This document shows, piece after piece, positions 1 through 7,684 of a stretch of 26,774 nucleotides of DNA; position 1 is the stretch's first letter, and every line of letters begins with the position of its first letter. A program made the translations under genes and the position numbers. Source of the stretch: CAZKXU01 sp964556665 (GTDB taxonomy: Bacteria; Bdellovibrionota_C; UBA2361; CAZKXU01); contig CAZKXU010000043.1 in the NCBI GenBank assembly GCA_964556665.1, forward strand, positions 1 through 26,774, read 5' to 3'. A model generated the notes under the pieces. That model did not search any database. It was not told the DNA's origin and saw nothing but the letters and a program-made list of their open reading frames with translations.

Positions 1-27
1 TTTTAACTCAGAGATCTTCATTTTGGG

Positions 28-56
28 TTGCGCTCCTTGATGACTTTAATGATAAT
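28..56 (+). promoter_or_regulatory. Candidate sigma-70-type promoter of pal
   Basis: A -35-like TTGCGC (28-33) and a -10-like GATAAT (51-56) are separated by 17 bp. Transcription would start near 63, leaving a leader of about 30 nt that contains a TAAAGGTG ribosome-binding site before the pal start. The -35 match is weak beyond TTG, so this is an inference from spacing and the -10 match only. Confidence 0.35.
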
Positions 57-92
57 CACTTAGAGATTTAACATATTTTTCGGTAAAGGTGT

Positions 93-617
93 ATGAAGAA
101 AATATCTGTCCTTGTTCTAGTTCTTGCTCTCTCATTTACTCTCTCTGGCTGCTCAATGTTTGGCAAAAGCAAACCTGGTGCCGGTTCTGGCCCACTAGCC
201 GAGGAGGATCTTGATGCACAGAGACAGGCACGTTTTGGCGAAGGCTCCATCCCATTAGCTGAGAGCGAAGGGGTACTGCGTGATGTAAGCTTTGACTATG
301 ATTCAGCAGCTATTGACGACACCGCAAGACAGAACATTGAATATAACCTTGATATCCTTAAGGCCAACCCTGATGTACGGGTTCAGCTTGAAGGCCATTG
401 CGACGAGCGCGGCACAGTTGAGTACAATATGGCTCTAGGACAACGCCGCGCTAGGGCAGTTGAAGAGATCCTGCTCTCCTCCGGTATTTCACAATCGAAA
501 CTGAGTTCAATAAGTTACGGAGAGGAGGTGCCGCTAGACTCAAGCCATACCGAGGCAGCTTGGCGTGTTAATCGCAGGGTCCATTTCTCAGCGTTTAGGG
601 ATCTGCCGAGGGGGTAG
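93..617 (+). CDS. pal: Peptidoglycan-associated lipoprotein Pal
   Basis: This is a 174-residue outer-membrane lipoprotein that anchors the outer membrane to peptidoglycan and works with the Tol complex in envelope constriction. Residues 1-20 are a lipoprotein signal with lipobox LSGC, so Cys20 is the predicted lipidated residue. A Gly/Pro/Ala-rich linker follows, then an OmpA-like domain from about residue 62 to the end. The peptidoglycan-binding signature GHCDERGTVEYN lies at 101-112, with the diaminopimelate-binding Asp104 and an Arg in NRR (160-162), as expected of the family. The length is typical of Pal. A TAAAGGTG Shine-Dalgarno-like sequence lies just before the ATG. No tolB or ybgF/cpoB homologue is seen: the 92 bases upstream hold no supportable gene end, and the next gene downstream is dxs. 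The identification is secure; Pal rather than another OmpA-family lipoprotein is favoured by size and the GHCDERGT motif. Confidence 0.95.
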   Translation: MKKISVLVLVLALSFTLSGCSMFGKSKPGAGSGPLAEEDLDAQRQARFGEGSIPLAESEGVLRDVSFDYDSAAIDDTARQNIEYNLDILKANPDVRVQLEGHCDERGTVEYNMALGQRRARAVEEILLSSGISQSKLSSISYGEEVPLDSSHTEAAWRVNRRVHFSAFRDLPRG

Positions 618-686
618 AGGGGGCCAATCTTGTACTCCCAGTCCTTTTCCTGTGATTAAGTGTGGGTGTTCTCTTTGTCCTAGTCC

Positions 687-781
687 TCGTCTTTGTCTTC
701 GTCTGAATTCTTTGCCCTAGCCCTAGTCAACAGGGCGTGGACTGTGACGAGGATAAGGATTCCGGACAAAGACAAGGACGA
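687..781. repeat. Imperfect inverted repeat in the pal-dxs spacer
   Basis: The 285-base spacer between pal and dxs contains a pyrimidine-rich stretch (about 671-727, built on GTCCT, GTCTT and CGTC words) followed by a purine-rich one (about 741-818, built on GACAAG and GGAC words). Aligning 687-727 with the reverse complement of 741-781 gives roughly three matches in four, with a loop of about 13 bases, so the region could form a long imperfect hairpin. It lies on the promoter-proximal side of dxs. An open frame of 65 codons on the minus strand covers the repeat and is probably a by-product of it. I see no other gene in the spacer. Confidence 0.55.
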
Positions 782-863
782 AGACTGGGAAAATAGGATT
801 AGGACTGAGAAAAGGACAAAATCCAAAACTAAGTTTTTCAATACTTGAGGGTAATAGTCAGAT

Positions 864-892
864 TTGATCTCCCCCACTCCTCAAGCTATACT
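864..892 (+). promoter_or_regulatory. Candidate promoter of dxs with almost no leader
   Basis: TTGATC (864-869) and TATACT (887-892) are spaced by 17 bp, a good sigma-70-type match. Initiation would fall near 899, only about four bases before the dxs ATG at 903. No Shine-Dalgarno sequence precedes the start codon, which agrees with a leaderless or nearly leaderless message. Confidence 0.45.
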
Positions 893-902
893 CTCTTAAT
901 TC

Positions 903-2813
903 ATGCCAAAACTAATTGATACAATCACGCTCCCGGAGGGCTTACGCAATTTATCGACTGCAGAACTTGTGCAGGTAGTAGATGAGCTGCGAGATGAGCT
1001 TATCCAGGTCGTCTCCGAGGTAGGAGGCCATTTTGCCTCAAGTCTTGGTGCTGCGGAGATCACAGTCGCACTTCACCATGTCTTTAACACTCCCGCAGAT
1101 AGACTGGTCTGGGATGTAGGACATCAGGCCTATATTCATAAGATGCTGACCGGGCGGCGAAACCGAATTAGCTCCATACGTCTAAAAGATGGAGTATCAG
1201 GTTTTTTAAAGCGGGAAGAGAGTGAGTTCGACTGCTTCGGTGCAGGCCATGCAGGCACCAGCATTTCAGCAGCAGTTGGAATGAGCCTCGCTTTGAGTCG
1301 TGAGGCACCTGAAAGAAAAGTAGTTGCCATAATAGGCGACGGATCAATGACTGCCGGTATGGCATTTGAGGCGCTAAATCATGCAGGCAGCCTAGGACTT
1401 AAAAACCTCATCGTACTTCTAAATGACAATGAGATGTCGATCTCTCCAAATGTTGGGGCTATTAGTTGGCTCTTTTCAAAAGCGGTCACATCCAAATGCT
1501 CCACGGCAGTTCGTTCACGCTTCAAAGAGCTGCACAAAAAAGGATACGTCCCGGATCTAGTATATAAAATGATCGATCGTGCCGAGGAGGCAACTCAGGG
1601 GTTTTTTGCCGGCCCAGCGATGCTGTTTGAAGCATTCGGGTTTCGTTATATTGGACCGCTGGACGGACATAATGTTCAGGATCTTGTTACCGCGCTTAAT
1701 CATGCCAAGGAGCAGGATGTCCCAGTTTTGATCCATGCATACACAGTTAAAGGTAAAGGATATCAACCAGCCGAAGCAGATCCGTTAAAGTGGCACGGAG
1801 TTGTACCGTTTGATCGAAGCCTTGGTGAATTTAAGTCAGCTGGCAGTAAGGGAGCACCCTCATATACCAGCATCTTTGCTGATACAATGATTGAGTTAGG
1901 CAAGAATAATTCAAAGATAATAGGTATTACTGCGGCAATGCCAAGTGGCACAGGTCTCGATAAGTTTGAGAAGGTGCTGCCAAATCAATTCATAGATGTC
2001 GGCATCTGTGAGCAGCATGCTGTCACTTTTGCAGCTGGCTTAGCATGTGAGGGGTACCGTCCGGTATGCGCCATCTATTCCACCTTCCTGCAGCGTGCAT
2101 ACGACCAGGTCGTACATGACGTCTGTATACAGAATCTACCGGTGGTATTTGCTATGGATCGTGGGGGGCTTGTTGGCAACGACGGGGAAACACATCAGGG
2201 GGTTTTTGATATAGCCTTCCTTAGAACACTTCCAAATATAGTACTTATGTCGCCTAGGGATGAGAATGAGCTGCGTAATATGGTGTTTACAGCTGTTTCG
2301 CACCCCGGCCCAACTGCAATTCGATATCCGCGCGGCAATGGCACAGGAGTGGCGTTGGATAAAGAGTGTCAGACGGTACCGATCGGCAAAGCTGAGATTC
2401 TTACCCGCGGCAAGGATGTATTGTTTGTTGGTTACGGTGCGGTAGTTAATCATGCACTCCAAGCCGCCAAAATTCTCCTAGATCAACATGGAATTACTGC
2501 CACAGTAATTAATGCTCGTTTTGCAAAGCCTCTTGATTCTGTGCTTTTCTCAGAAGAACTTCCCTCTTACAAGATAGTTTGCAGCATAGAAGACCACGCG
2601 CAGATGGGTGGATTCGGAGGTGCCTTAGCCGAATTTATACAGGAGCAGAAGCTCGAGCTACTAGCACCACTAAAGCGTTTCGGCGTAACTGATAGCTATA
2701 TGCCGCATGCTTCACAGGCTGAACAGTATAAAATGGCTGGCTTTGATGTCGAGAGCTTAGTGCAGTATGTGCTCAGTAACTTCAAGCCCGAGAGACTCGC
2801 GGCTGTGGGGTAG
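903..2813 (+). CDS. dxs: 1-deoxy-D-xylulose-5-phosphate synthase
   Basis: Dxs condenses pyruvate with glyceraldehyde 3-phosphate, using thiamine diphosphate, to give 1-deoxy-D-xylulose 5-phosphate. This is the first step of the MEP isoprenoid pathway, and the product also feeds thiamine and pyridoxal synthesis. The 636-residue protein is full length for the family. The N-terminal thiamine-diphosphate domain has GGHFASSLG (His43), the metal-binding GDGSMTAG (145-152) and NDNEMSI (174-180). The central pyrimidine-binding domain has ICEQHA with Glu370, and DGETHQG with His431, matching the expected catalytic positions. The C-terminal transketolase domain ends near residue 630. The ATG start is supported because the N-terminus (LIDTITLPEGLRNLS) aligns with the normal family start. 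There is no Shine-Dalgarno sequence, but a promoter-like element ends 10 bases upstream. A REP-like element follows 34 bases after the stop. Confidence 0.97.
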   Translation: MPKLIDTITLPEGLRNLSTAELVQVVDELRDELIQVVSEVGGHFASSLGAAEITVALHHVFNTPADRLVWDVGHQAYIHKMLTGRRNRISSIRLKDGVSGFLKREESEFDCFGAGHAGTSISAAVGMSLALSREAPERKVVAIIGDGSMTAGMAFEALNHAGSLGLKNLIVLLNDNEMSISPNVGAISWLFSKAVTSKCSTAVRSRFKELHKKGYVPDLVYKMIDRAEEATQGFFAGPAMLFEAFGFRYIGPLDGHNVQDLVTALNHAKEQDVPVLIHAYTVKGKGYQPAEADPLKWHGVVPFDRSLGEFKSAGSKGAPSYTSIFADTMIELGKNNSKIIGITAAMPSGTGLDKFEKVLPNQFIDVGICEQHAVTFAAGLACEGYRPVCAIYSTFLQRAYDQVVHDVCIQNLPVVFAMDRGGLVGNDGETHQGVFDIAFLRTLPNIVLMSPRDENELRNMVFTAVSHPGPTAIRYPRGNGTGVALDKECQTVPIGKAEILTRGKDVLFVGYGAVVNHALQAAKILLDQHGITATVINARFAKPLDSVLFSEELPSYKIVCSIEDHAQMGGFGGALAEFIQEQKLELLAPLKRFGVTDSYMPHASQAEQYKMAGFDVESLVQYVLSNFKPERLAAVG

Positions 2814-2847
2814 TAGGAAAAGAATTTTACCACGGAGGGAGCGTGAG

Positions 2848-2925
2848 CACTGGGAGCGCGGGCATCCTGCCCGCAAACAAACTTGCTTTTACTTATTTGC
2901 GGGCTGGAAGCCCGCGGTCCCAGTG
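2848..2925. repeat. REP-like double-hairpin element, copy 1
   Basis: The element begins CACTGGGAGCGCGGGC and ends with nearly the same sequence inverted (GCCCGCGGTCCCAGTG). Its two arms of about 27 bases are imperfect inverted copies of each other. Each arm also contains its own GCGGGC...GCCCGC mini-palindrome, so the unit can fold either as one long hairpin or as two small ones. It lies 34 bases after the dxs stop. No T-run follows, so it is not a classical intrinsic terminator. A second copy lies at 4502-4582. The 282-base gap 2814-3095 holds this element and no gene I can support. Confidence 0.8.
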
Positions 2926-3095
2926 TGACTTATGATTTATCCACTCTTTCTTAATAACTGTATAAAACTTGGGCACTTCTCCTGTGTATCCGCCAATCAA
3001 TTCAACCACTTACCTCTGGCCTACTGCTTGCAATTCTAATTAATCGCCGCCCCGACACTTTTTTACTGAAGCAAAATACAGGTTACCCAAGACTT

Positions 3096-3533
3096 ATGGA
3101 AAAGGACTTAATATTCATGAGGAATATGGTAAACAGGTTTAAGGGTAGCTTCAGTGCTAGTTTTAATTCGTTAAAGCTCCAACTCGCATCTTTACTCGAA
3201 GAAGCGGGTGGTGATCATGCCTTATCTTTAATGGACTCACTAGCTAACCTTAGCCGAACAGAGCAGGAGATAGTATTGGGGGTATTTAACAGGGTATGTG
3301 GTCGTATCGCCGAGGGGGAACGCCTCTTATCCGACACTGACAAGGAGTTAAAGGCTTTCGAAGAGAACCTTTACCAGGATGTAATAAAAGGGATGTGCGC
3401 ATTCAAAGAGGGACAAGCCAGTAATAAGTTGGAGGTCCTAAAAGGGGGCAAAACGAAGCGCACATCCACCTCTCCTATCGATCTGGAGTCTGCACGTAGA
3501 AATCGTAAATCTGAAAAACCGGTGCTTAATTAG
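3096..3533 (+). CDS. Hypothetical protein, small soluble, helical
   Basis: I do not recognise this 145-residue protein. It has no signal peptide or membrane segment. Residues 1-110 look mostly helical, with regular hydrophobic spacing (for example FNSLKLQLASLLEEAGG and LSRTEQEIVLGVFNRV). The last 35 residues are polar and basic (GGKTKRTS...ARRNRKS) and probably disordered. Two later in-frame Met codons (residues 8 and 11) could be the true start, because no convincing Shine-Dalgarno sequence precedes the first ATG. Coding is supported by a sustained open frame with sensible composition in a stretch that otherwise lacks a gene. It lies between the two REP-like elements, together with the coiled-coil gene downstream, which starts 136 bases later on the same strand. 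A role related to that protein is possible but unproven. Confidence 0.6.
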   Translation: MEKDLIFMRNMVNRFKGSFSASFNSLKLQLASLLEEAGGDHALSLMDSLANLSRTEQEIVLGVFNRVCGRIAEGERLLSDTDKELKAFEENLYQDVIKGMCAFKEGQASNKLEVLKGGKTKRTSTSPIDLESARRNRKSEKPVLN

Positions 3534-3669
3534 ATACTTAAGTCGTTTATCAGCACTTCCTATTTTTCGGCTCAAAATATAAATAATAATCTAAAACCGA
3601 CCGAAACTTACTCTGGATGGTAGTGGTGCCTTACAAAAAGGACTTTTCTATATTAAAAGGATTTTTGTT

Positions 3670-4482
3670 ATGGCAGAGGATATTTCTGGAATTAAGGACG
3701 GGAGCGTAGGCTTTCTTTCAAAAACAGGTGAATTAAAAACTAAAGAGGCTAATCGAGAGGCTGAAGCCAAAATTGATCGTTCCGCAGCTGAGCCAGCTGA
3801 GAGAGCTGAACCACAGGACAAAACAGATATTTCAAAGGCAGTTGAATCTGCACGTCAACGTTTTAATCAGCAGGTGAATAACTCAGCAACCGTTATTAAC
3901 AATGATGCCGATAATTTAAAAGCAGCTAAGTCTGTAGTAAAAGAGCAGATTGAAGTAGCTCGTAATTTAAAAGAGGCAATTTCTAGTGGCGATACGGAAA
4001 AAGCAGATAAACTAAGAGAGGATTTTTCTAAACTTGAAGATAAACGATCTGTACTGGCCGAAAAGATAGAGAAAGACAATAGAAGTGTTGAATCTGATCG
4101 TGTAAAAAATATAAACTTAGGTAATCAACAAAAAGGCCGTATTGAAACCAAAGATGTCGATTTTAAGGCTAGAGAAAAGGCTAAACTTAATGATAGTGAA
4201 GCTGTAAATCAGGAGATTGAACGGCTCAAGAGTGATGTTACAAAAATAAATGATCAGACTGACGATCTACGCGCTACCCGTCAGGAATTGCGGGAAATCT
4301 CTAAAGAAGGAAATGAACACTTACAAGCAGTAGAAAGAGATGTAGTTCGATCTTTAGAAGATGCCACAAAAATAGCTAATGATATTGCTGGCCAAATCCG
4401 CGGCTCAACCGGCGGAGACTTAATACAAAGTTCACTAAGTAGAGTAAATCCAGTAGCAGTGCAGGATCTATTGAGGCAGTAA
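3670..4482 (+). CDS. Hypothetical coiled-coil protein
   Basis: This 270-residue protein is highly charged (Lys, Glu, Asp, Arg, Gln), has almost no aromatic residues and no Cys or Trp. It has no signal peptide or membrane segment. From about residue 55 to 250 it is predicted by eye to be long alpha-helix with heptad-like hydrophobic spacing, so it is probably a rod or coiled coil. The C-terminus turns to RGSTGGDLIQSS and ends VNPVAVQDLLRQ, which faintly recalls the PQ..L.LLR end of flagellins. The N-terminal part does not look like flagellin, so I do not call it that. A good AAAAGGA Shine-Dalgarno sequence (3655-3661) sits eight bases before the ATG, which fixes the start. The gene is more A-rich than its neighbours. 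A REP-like element follows 19 bases after the stop. Confidence 0.75.
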   Translation: MAEDISGIKDGSVGFLSKTGELKTKEANREAEAKIDRSAAEPAERAEPQDKTDISKAVESARQRFNQQVNNSATVINNDADNLKAAKSVVKEQIEVARNLKEAISSGDTEKADKLREDFSKLEDKRSVLAEKIEKDNRSVESDRVKNINLGNQQKGRIETKDVDFKAREKAKLNDSEAVNQEIERLKSDVTKINDQTDDLRATRQELREISKEGNEHLQAVERDVVRSLEDATKIANDIAGQIRGSTGGDLIQSSLSRVNPVAVQDLLRQ

Positions 4483-4501
4483 ACCATTCCTGTATTGATT
4501 A

Positions 4502-4582
4502 CACTGGGACCGCGGGCTTCCAGCCCGCTTGATCTTCATTGCAATTCCTAGATTAAGTGGGCTGGAAGCCCGCGCTCCCAGT
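4502..4582. repeat. REP-like double-hairpin element, copy 2
   Basis: It starts CACTGGGACCGCGGGCTTCC and ends with the inverted counterpart GCGCTCCCAGT. The arms closely match those of 2848-2925, while the central loop is unrelated (contains GATCTTCATTGCAATTCC). The arms pair further inward: GCTTGATCT faces AGATTAAGT, with two G-T wobble positions. It lies 19 bases after the coiled-coil gene and about 40 bases before the MFS gene, and lacks a T-run. Confidence 0.8.
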
Positions 4583-4623
4583 AAATTCTAATCTTTTCCC
4601 ATGCTGTGTAACCCCCATTCTGT

Positions 4624-5811
4624 ATGGTAACTTCCATTATGCTTAAATACCGCCACGGCATCTATGCAAGTATCTTAGCCATGATGATGCTTGGATTTTA
4701 CTCCAGCATTCTTAGACTCTTTGTTCCGGAGATTCAAAACTCCTTCCTTGTTAGCTATACCCTTACAGGCAGTATGTATCTCGTAGGTCTTCTTCCCGCA
4801 GCTTTAAACAATATTTTTGGCGGTTATCTGGCTGACCATATCGGCCGCAAACTCTTAATTGTCTTAGGTGCCCTCATCTCAGCACTGGCATTTTATTGGT
4901 CTGCAATTGCGGTAGAATACGGAGATTACCTGTGGGCACAGTTTAGTCTATCGATAGGCGCGTCATTTTTTGGGTTTGCTGCGATGATGGTTATGCTTGA
5001 TATCTACTCAGGCATATTAATAGGCAAACGTGAACGTGCCCTAAATGTGATGCACCTAGGTTTTGCGCTCGGTTGTATTTTTGCACCTCTTCTAGGGAAA
5101 TTTCTTCAATTAAGCTCGGATTGGAGATTCTGGTTCAAAGTCGTATCCGTCTTATTTCTTGCTTGCGGATTATATTTTGCTTCTATTCACCTACCGCGCA
5201 GACACACACGGCACAAGCCATCCCTTAAGATAATCTTCAAGCTATTCGGCAACAAAGAGCTTCTTTTTTATGGATCTCTTATGATGCTCTATGTTGGAGC
5301 TGAATTTTCATATTCGGGTTGGCTTTCTAGTTATCTTCAGAACGGCATAGGTCTTTCACCTAAAGAGTCCTCCTTCATTTTAATGGTATTTTTTATACTT
5401 TTTGCATTAGGTCGAACCTGCGGAGTGCTTCTTAGTCATCGTTTCACTCTTAAACCTTTTCTGCTCCACCTGCCATGGATAGCAGGCTCGGTAGTGCTTA
5501 TCGATGTTCTATGGCTTCAGTCCTATTATCTCCTTCCTATAATCGGGTTTATCATTGCTCCTATATTTGCAACGATCCAGCATAGCTCACTAGAAGATCA
5601 TCCGCGCCTCCAGGCAGCTGCTTCAGCGGTCTGTCTTGCCGTTGGAAGCATCGGAGCTTATGCACTCCCATTTTTAATAGGAAATTTAAACGATCGCTTC
5701 GGTGTAAGATTTGGATTTCTTGGAATAGCAGCGTATTTTTTTCTAATGACTATACTAACAATACTTTGGAATAGAGGTAAGAATGTATCCCTCAAGTTAC
5801 AAACTACTTAA
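4624..5811 (+). CDS. Major facilitator superfamily transporter
   Basis: This 395-residue inner-membrane protein has about 12 hydrophobic helices in two halves, the normal MFS length and layout. The loop between helices 2 and 3 has the MFS signature GGYLADHIGRK (66-76), and the second half has the related GNLNDRFGVRFG. These make the superfamily secure, but the substrate cannot be read from sequence. It could export a sugar or drug-like compound, or import a nutrient. The start is uncertain: a second Met at residue 6 (4639) has a weak GGTAA upstream, while the first ATG has none. It follows a REP-like element. Its last 8 bases overlap the end of the convergent minus-strand membrane protein gene, so the two messages share a 3' end. 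Being next to the glycan genes does not show that it belongs with them. Confidence 0.85.
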   Translation: MVTSIMLKYRHGIYASILAMMMLGFYSSILRLFVPEIQNSFLVSYTLTGSMYLVGLLPAALNNIFGGYLADHIGRKLLIVLGALISALAFYWSAIAVEYGDYLWAQFSLSIGASFFGFAAMMVMLDIYSGILIGKRERALNVMHLGFALGCIFAPLLGKFLQLSSDWRFWFKVVSVLFLACGLYFASIHLPRRHTRHKPSLKIIFKLFGNKELLFYGSLMMLYVGAEFSYSGWLSSYLQNGIGLSPKESSFILMVFFILFALGRTCGVLLSHRFTLKPFLLHLPWIAGSVVLIDVLWLQSYYLLPIIGFIIAPIFATIQHSSLEDHPRLQAAASAVCLAVGSIGAYALPFLIGNLNDRFGVRFGFLGIAAYFFLMTILTILWNRGKNVSLKLQTT

Positions 5812-7645
5812 TTATTAACTCAATATCAGGACGACAGCTGCTTGGCATAGACGATTCATCCGCTCTCTGTATAACTACAATCTGATATTGCCCAGGCTCC
5901 AGATCTAAAATATTACCCTCTAATTCAAATCCTGCTTTGTTATATGTTTCAGACTGTAGATGCTTTCCAACATCCTGCCGCTCTGTGCGAAGTGCTTCCA
6001 ACTCATACCCATTCATTTCAGTCTTAACAAGCATGAGCTTTATAGGCGGTGTGGGGCTCTGCATTTGCTTTAGAACCGCCCAGCCATTGATACGTAGAAA
6101 ATTTCTCTGTACTTCAATACTCCTCTCACGTATAAGCTGCCCATTAATCTGGTCAATCACACAAAGTGCTGCTGAAGAGGTATCAAGTTTAAGAAGCGCA
6201 GGATCTGAGGTCAGTTTGAATGGTTTAAATTTACTCCTTACGAACTTTTCAAGATCATCAACACTTAATGGCTTAGCATCTGATTTAAGCTTATAATATT
6301 GCATCGGGAAAAACGGATCTCTTGAAAATCCAACATGTTCATACAACATTCTAAAGCGTAAATCATCCGCTAGTGCCCGCTCGAAGTGCCAAATCGGGGC
6401 ATGAAACATAATTACGGTTGGCAAAGCTGCGAAGAACCTATCGTTGTTTTTTCCGCTTATATATTCCGGATTAGGCGATGCAAGGCCTACTAAATCCACA
6501 ATGCTGCGTTTGGTATGAAATCCGATCGTACCAACTTCAAGAGTTGCAAGACTCCCCTCCTCTTTAACGATCGTATCAACCTCCTGCACAGCGGCCTGAT
6601 AAGCCTGATCCCGCGGATCGATCGGATAGACACCAAAGGATTTATAACAATCCATGATGATAAAAGCTGCGGCAGGCAACGACGATAAAAGTAGAGCTCT
6701 CTTATTTATCCGATGTAATATAAATCCAGCTCCAAAACATGCCGCAAGTGCAATAGAACCATCCCAATTTACAAGATACCAATGATAGCCGGGTACATTT
6801 AACAATACATAGCTAGCCTGCTGCAGAACAACAAACATAAAAAGTATTATCAAATAAGGCTTATCTCTTAACTGCGTGACAAGACCTACAGCTGCTAGGG
6901 CTATAACCGGAAGATAATACCACCAAGCTGCGACCAAAGTTTTTAGAAAAAATTTAAGATATATATGCCCCTGCCCCCAAAACCCGGAGCGTCCTTGCCA
7001 AACCTTATTACTCAAGGTATCCGGAAAAAGCTGGCCAAATTTAAGAGCTGAATAAATAATCCAAGGTGAAAGTATCGCACAAACTATAATCAGTCCGCGT
7101 AGAGGAATCTTCCTATGTTTTATGAGTTCCATTAAACATTTTAATCCAACTAGGAGCATCCCATCAGGTCTAATCAGAACCATGATCCCCAATAATGGCC
7201 AACTATTCCATTTACGCTCCTCAAATAAACAGAGTAGAAAAAAGCAAGCTAAGAAAAGATTACTCTCGAGACCCCAGGTAGAATTAGTAGATAGGAGAAA
7301 TACTATTAGTAATGATGACGCGAGCGCATATAGCATCCCATAAAGACGCTCAAGTAGTATATATACAGAAGCTGCGGCAATTAAAAGCGCCAGCCCACCT
7401 AGCAGATGTGCTGCATGCGATGGCAGAAACCCCACTTTCCCCAGAATAACTATAAAGACTGTATTGAGCACCGAGGTACTAGGGTTGTGAACCTCCCCTG
7501 CGTTGTAACACCAACCTATCCCCTCAAGAATATTACGAGCAATGCGGTATACAATAAGCCCATCATCGAAGTTCCAGAACCAGAACTGCGAGGTTTTAAG
7601 AACCACATAAGATAGAATCAATATTATTGGGATCAATATCGGCAT
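5804..7645 (-). CDS. Polytopic GT-C-type glycosyltransferase-like membrane protein
   Basis: This 613-residue protein has around 10-12 hydrophobic helices in the first 340 residues and a soluble C-terminal part of about 270 residues. The first extracytoplasmic loop holds an Asp-Asp pair in NFDDGLIVYRIARNILEG (25-42), followed by NPSTSVLNT and later RPDGMLL. This pattern is typical of GT-C-fold enzymes related to arabinofuranosyltransferase-like families, which transfer a sugar from a polyprenyl-phosphate donor on the outer face of the membrane. The acidic pair would act as the catalytic or metal-binding site. It is the last gene of a minus-strand group after the GT2 and two epimerase genes, starting 39 bases after the second epimerase. 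That GT2 could make its lipid-linked donor. The sugar and acceptor are unknown. The GT-C assignment is an inference from motif and topology, not from a recognised named family. Confidence 0.7.
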   Translation of the reverse strand: MPILIPIILILSYVVLKTSQFWFWNFDDGLIVYRIARNILEGIGWCYNAGEVHNPSTSVLNTVFIVILGKVGFLPSHAAHLLGGLALLIAAASVYILLERLYGMLYALASSLLIVFLLSTNSTWGLESNLFLACFFLLCLFEERKWNSWPLLGIMVLIRPDGMLLVGLKCLMELIKHRKIPLRGLIIVCAILSPWIIYSALKFGQLFPDTLSNKVWQGRSGFWGQGHIYLKFFLKTLVAAWWYYLPVIALAAVGLVTQLRDKPYLIILFMFVVLQQASYVLLNVPGYHWYLVNWDGSIALAACFGAGFILHRINKRALLLSSLPAAAFIIMDCYKSFGVYPIDPRDQAYQAAVQEVDTIVKEEGSLATLEVGTIGFHTKRSIVDLVGLASPNPEYISGKNNDRFFAALPTVIMFHAPIWHFERALADDLRFRMLYEHVGFSRDPFFPMQYYKLKSDAKPLSVDDLEKFVRSKFKPFKLTSDPALLKLDTSSAALCVIDQINGQLIRERSIEVQRNFLRINGWAVLKQMQSPTPPIKLMLVKTEMNGYELEALRTERQDVGKHLQSETYNKAGFELEGNILDLEPGQYQIVVIQRADESSMPSSCRPDIELIIK

Positions 7646-7684
7646 AAAGTATCACTGAGGCAGCAAGCTTGCAGAGAAAGGTTG

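Noticed and set aside
1..92. Possible tail of an upstream gene such as tolB
   Set aside because: The short open stretch ending at 71 does not resemble the TolB C-terminus and there is too little sequence to judge.
609..655. Possible terminator after pal (GGGGGTA facing TACTCCC)
   Set aside because: The stem is only seven pairs with a 16-base loop, one wobble, and no proper T-run.
680..877. 65-codon open frame on the minus strand between pal and dxs
   Set aside because: It is largely translated repeat sequence (LFSVLILFSQSSSLSLS), lies across the inverted repeat, and has no ribosome-binding site or recognisable domain.
2136..2462. 108-codon minus-strand open frame inside dxs
   Set aside because: It is antisense to strongly conserved Dxs coding sequence and has no recognisable protein features.
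2848..4582. REP-like palindromes as intrinsic terminators or a CRISPR
   Set aside because: No T-run follows the hairpins, and there are only two copies 1.6 kb apart with genes between them, so neither model fits.
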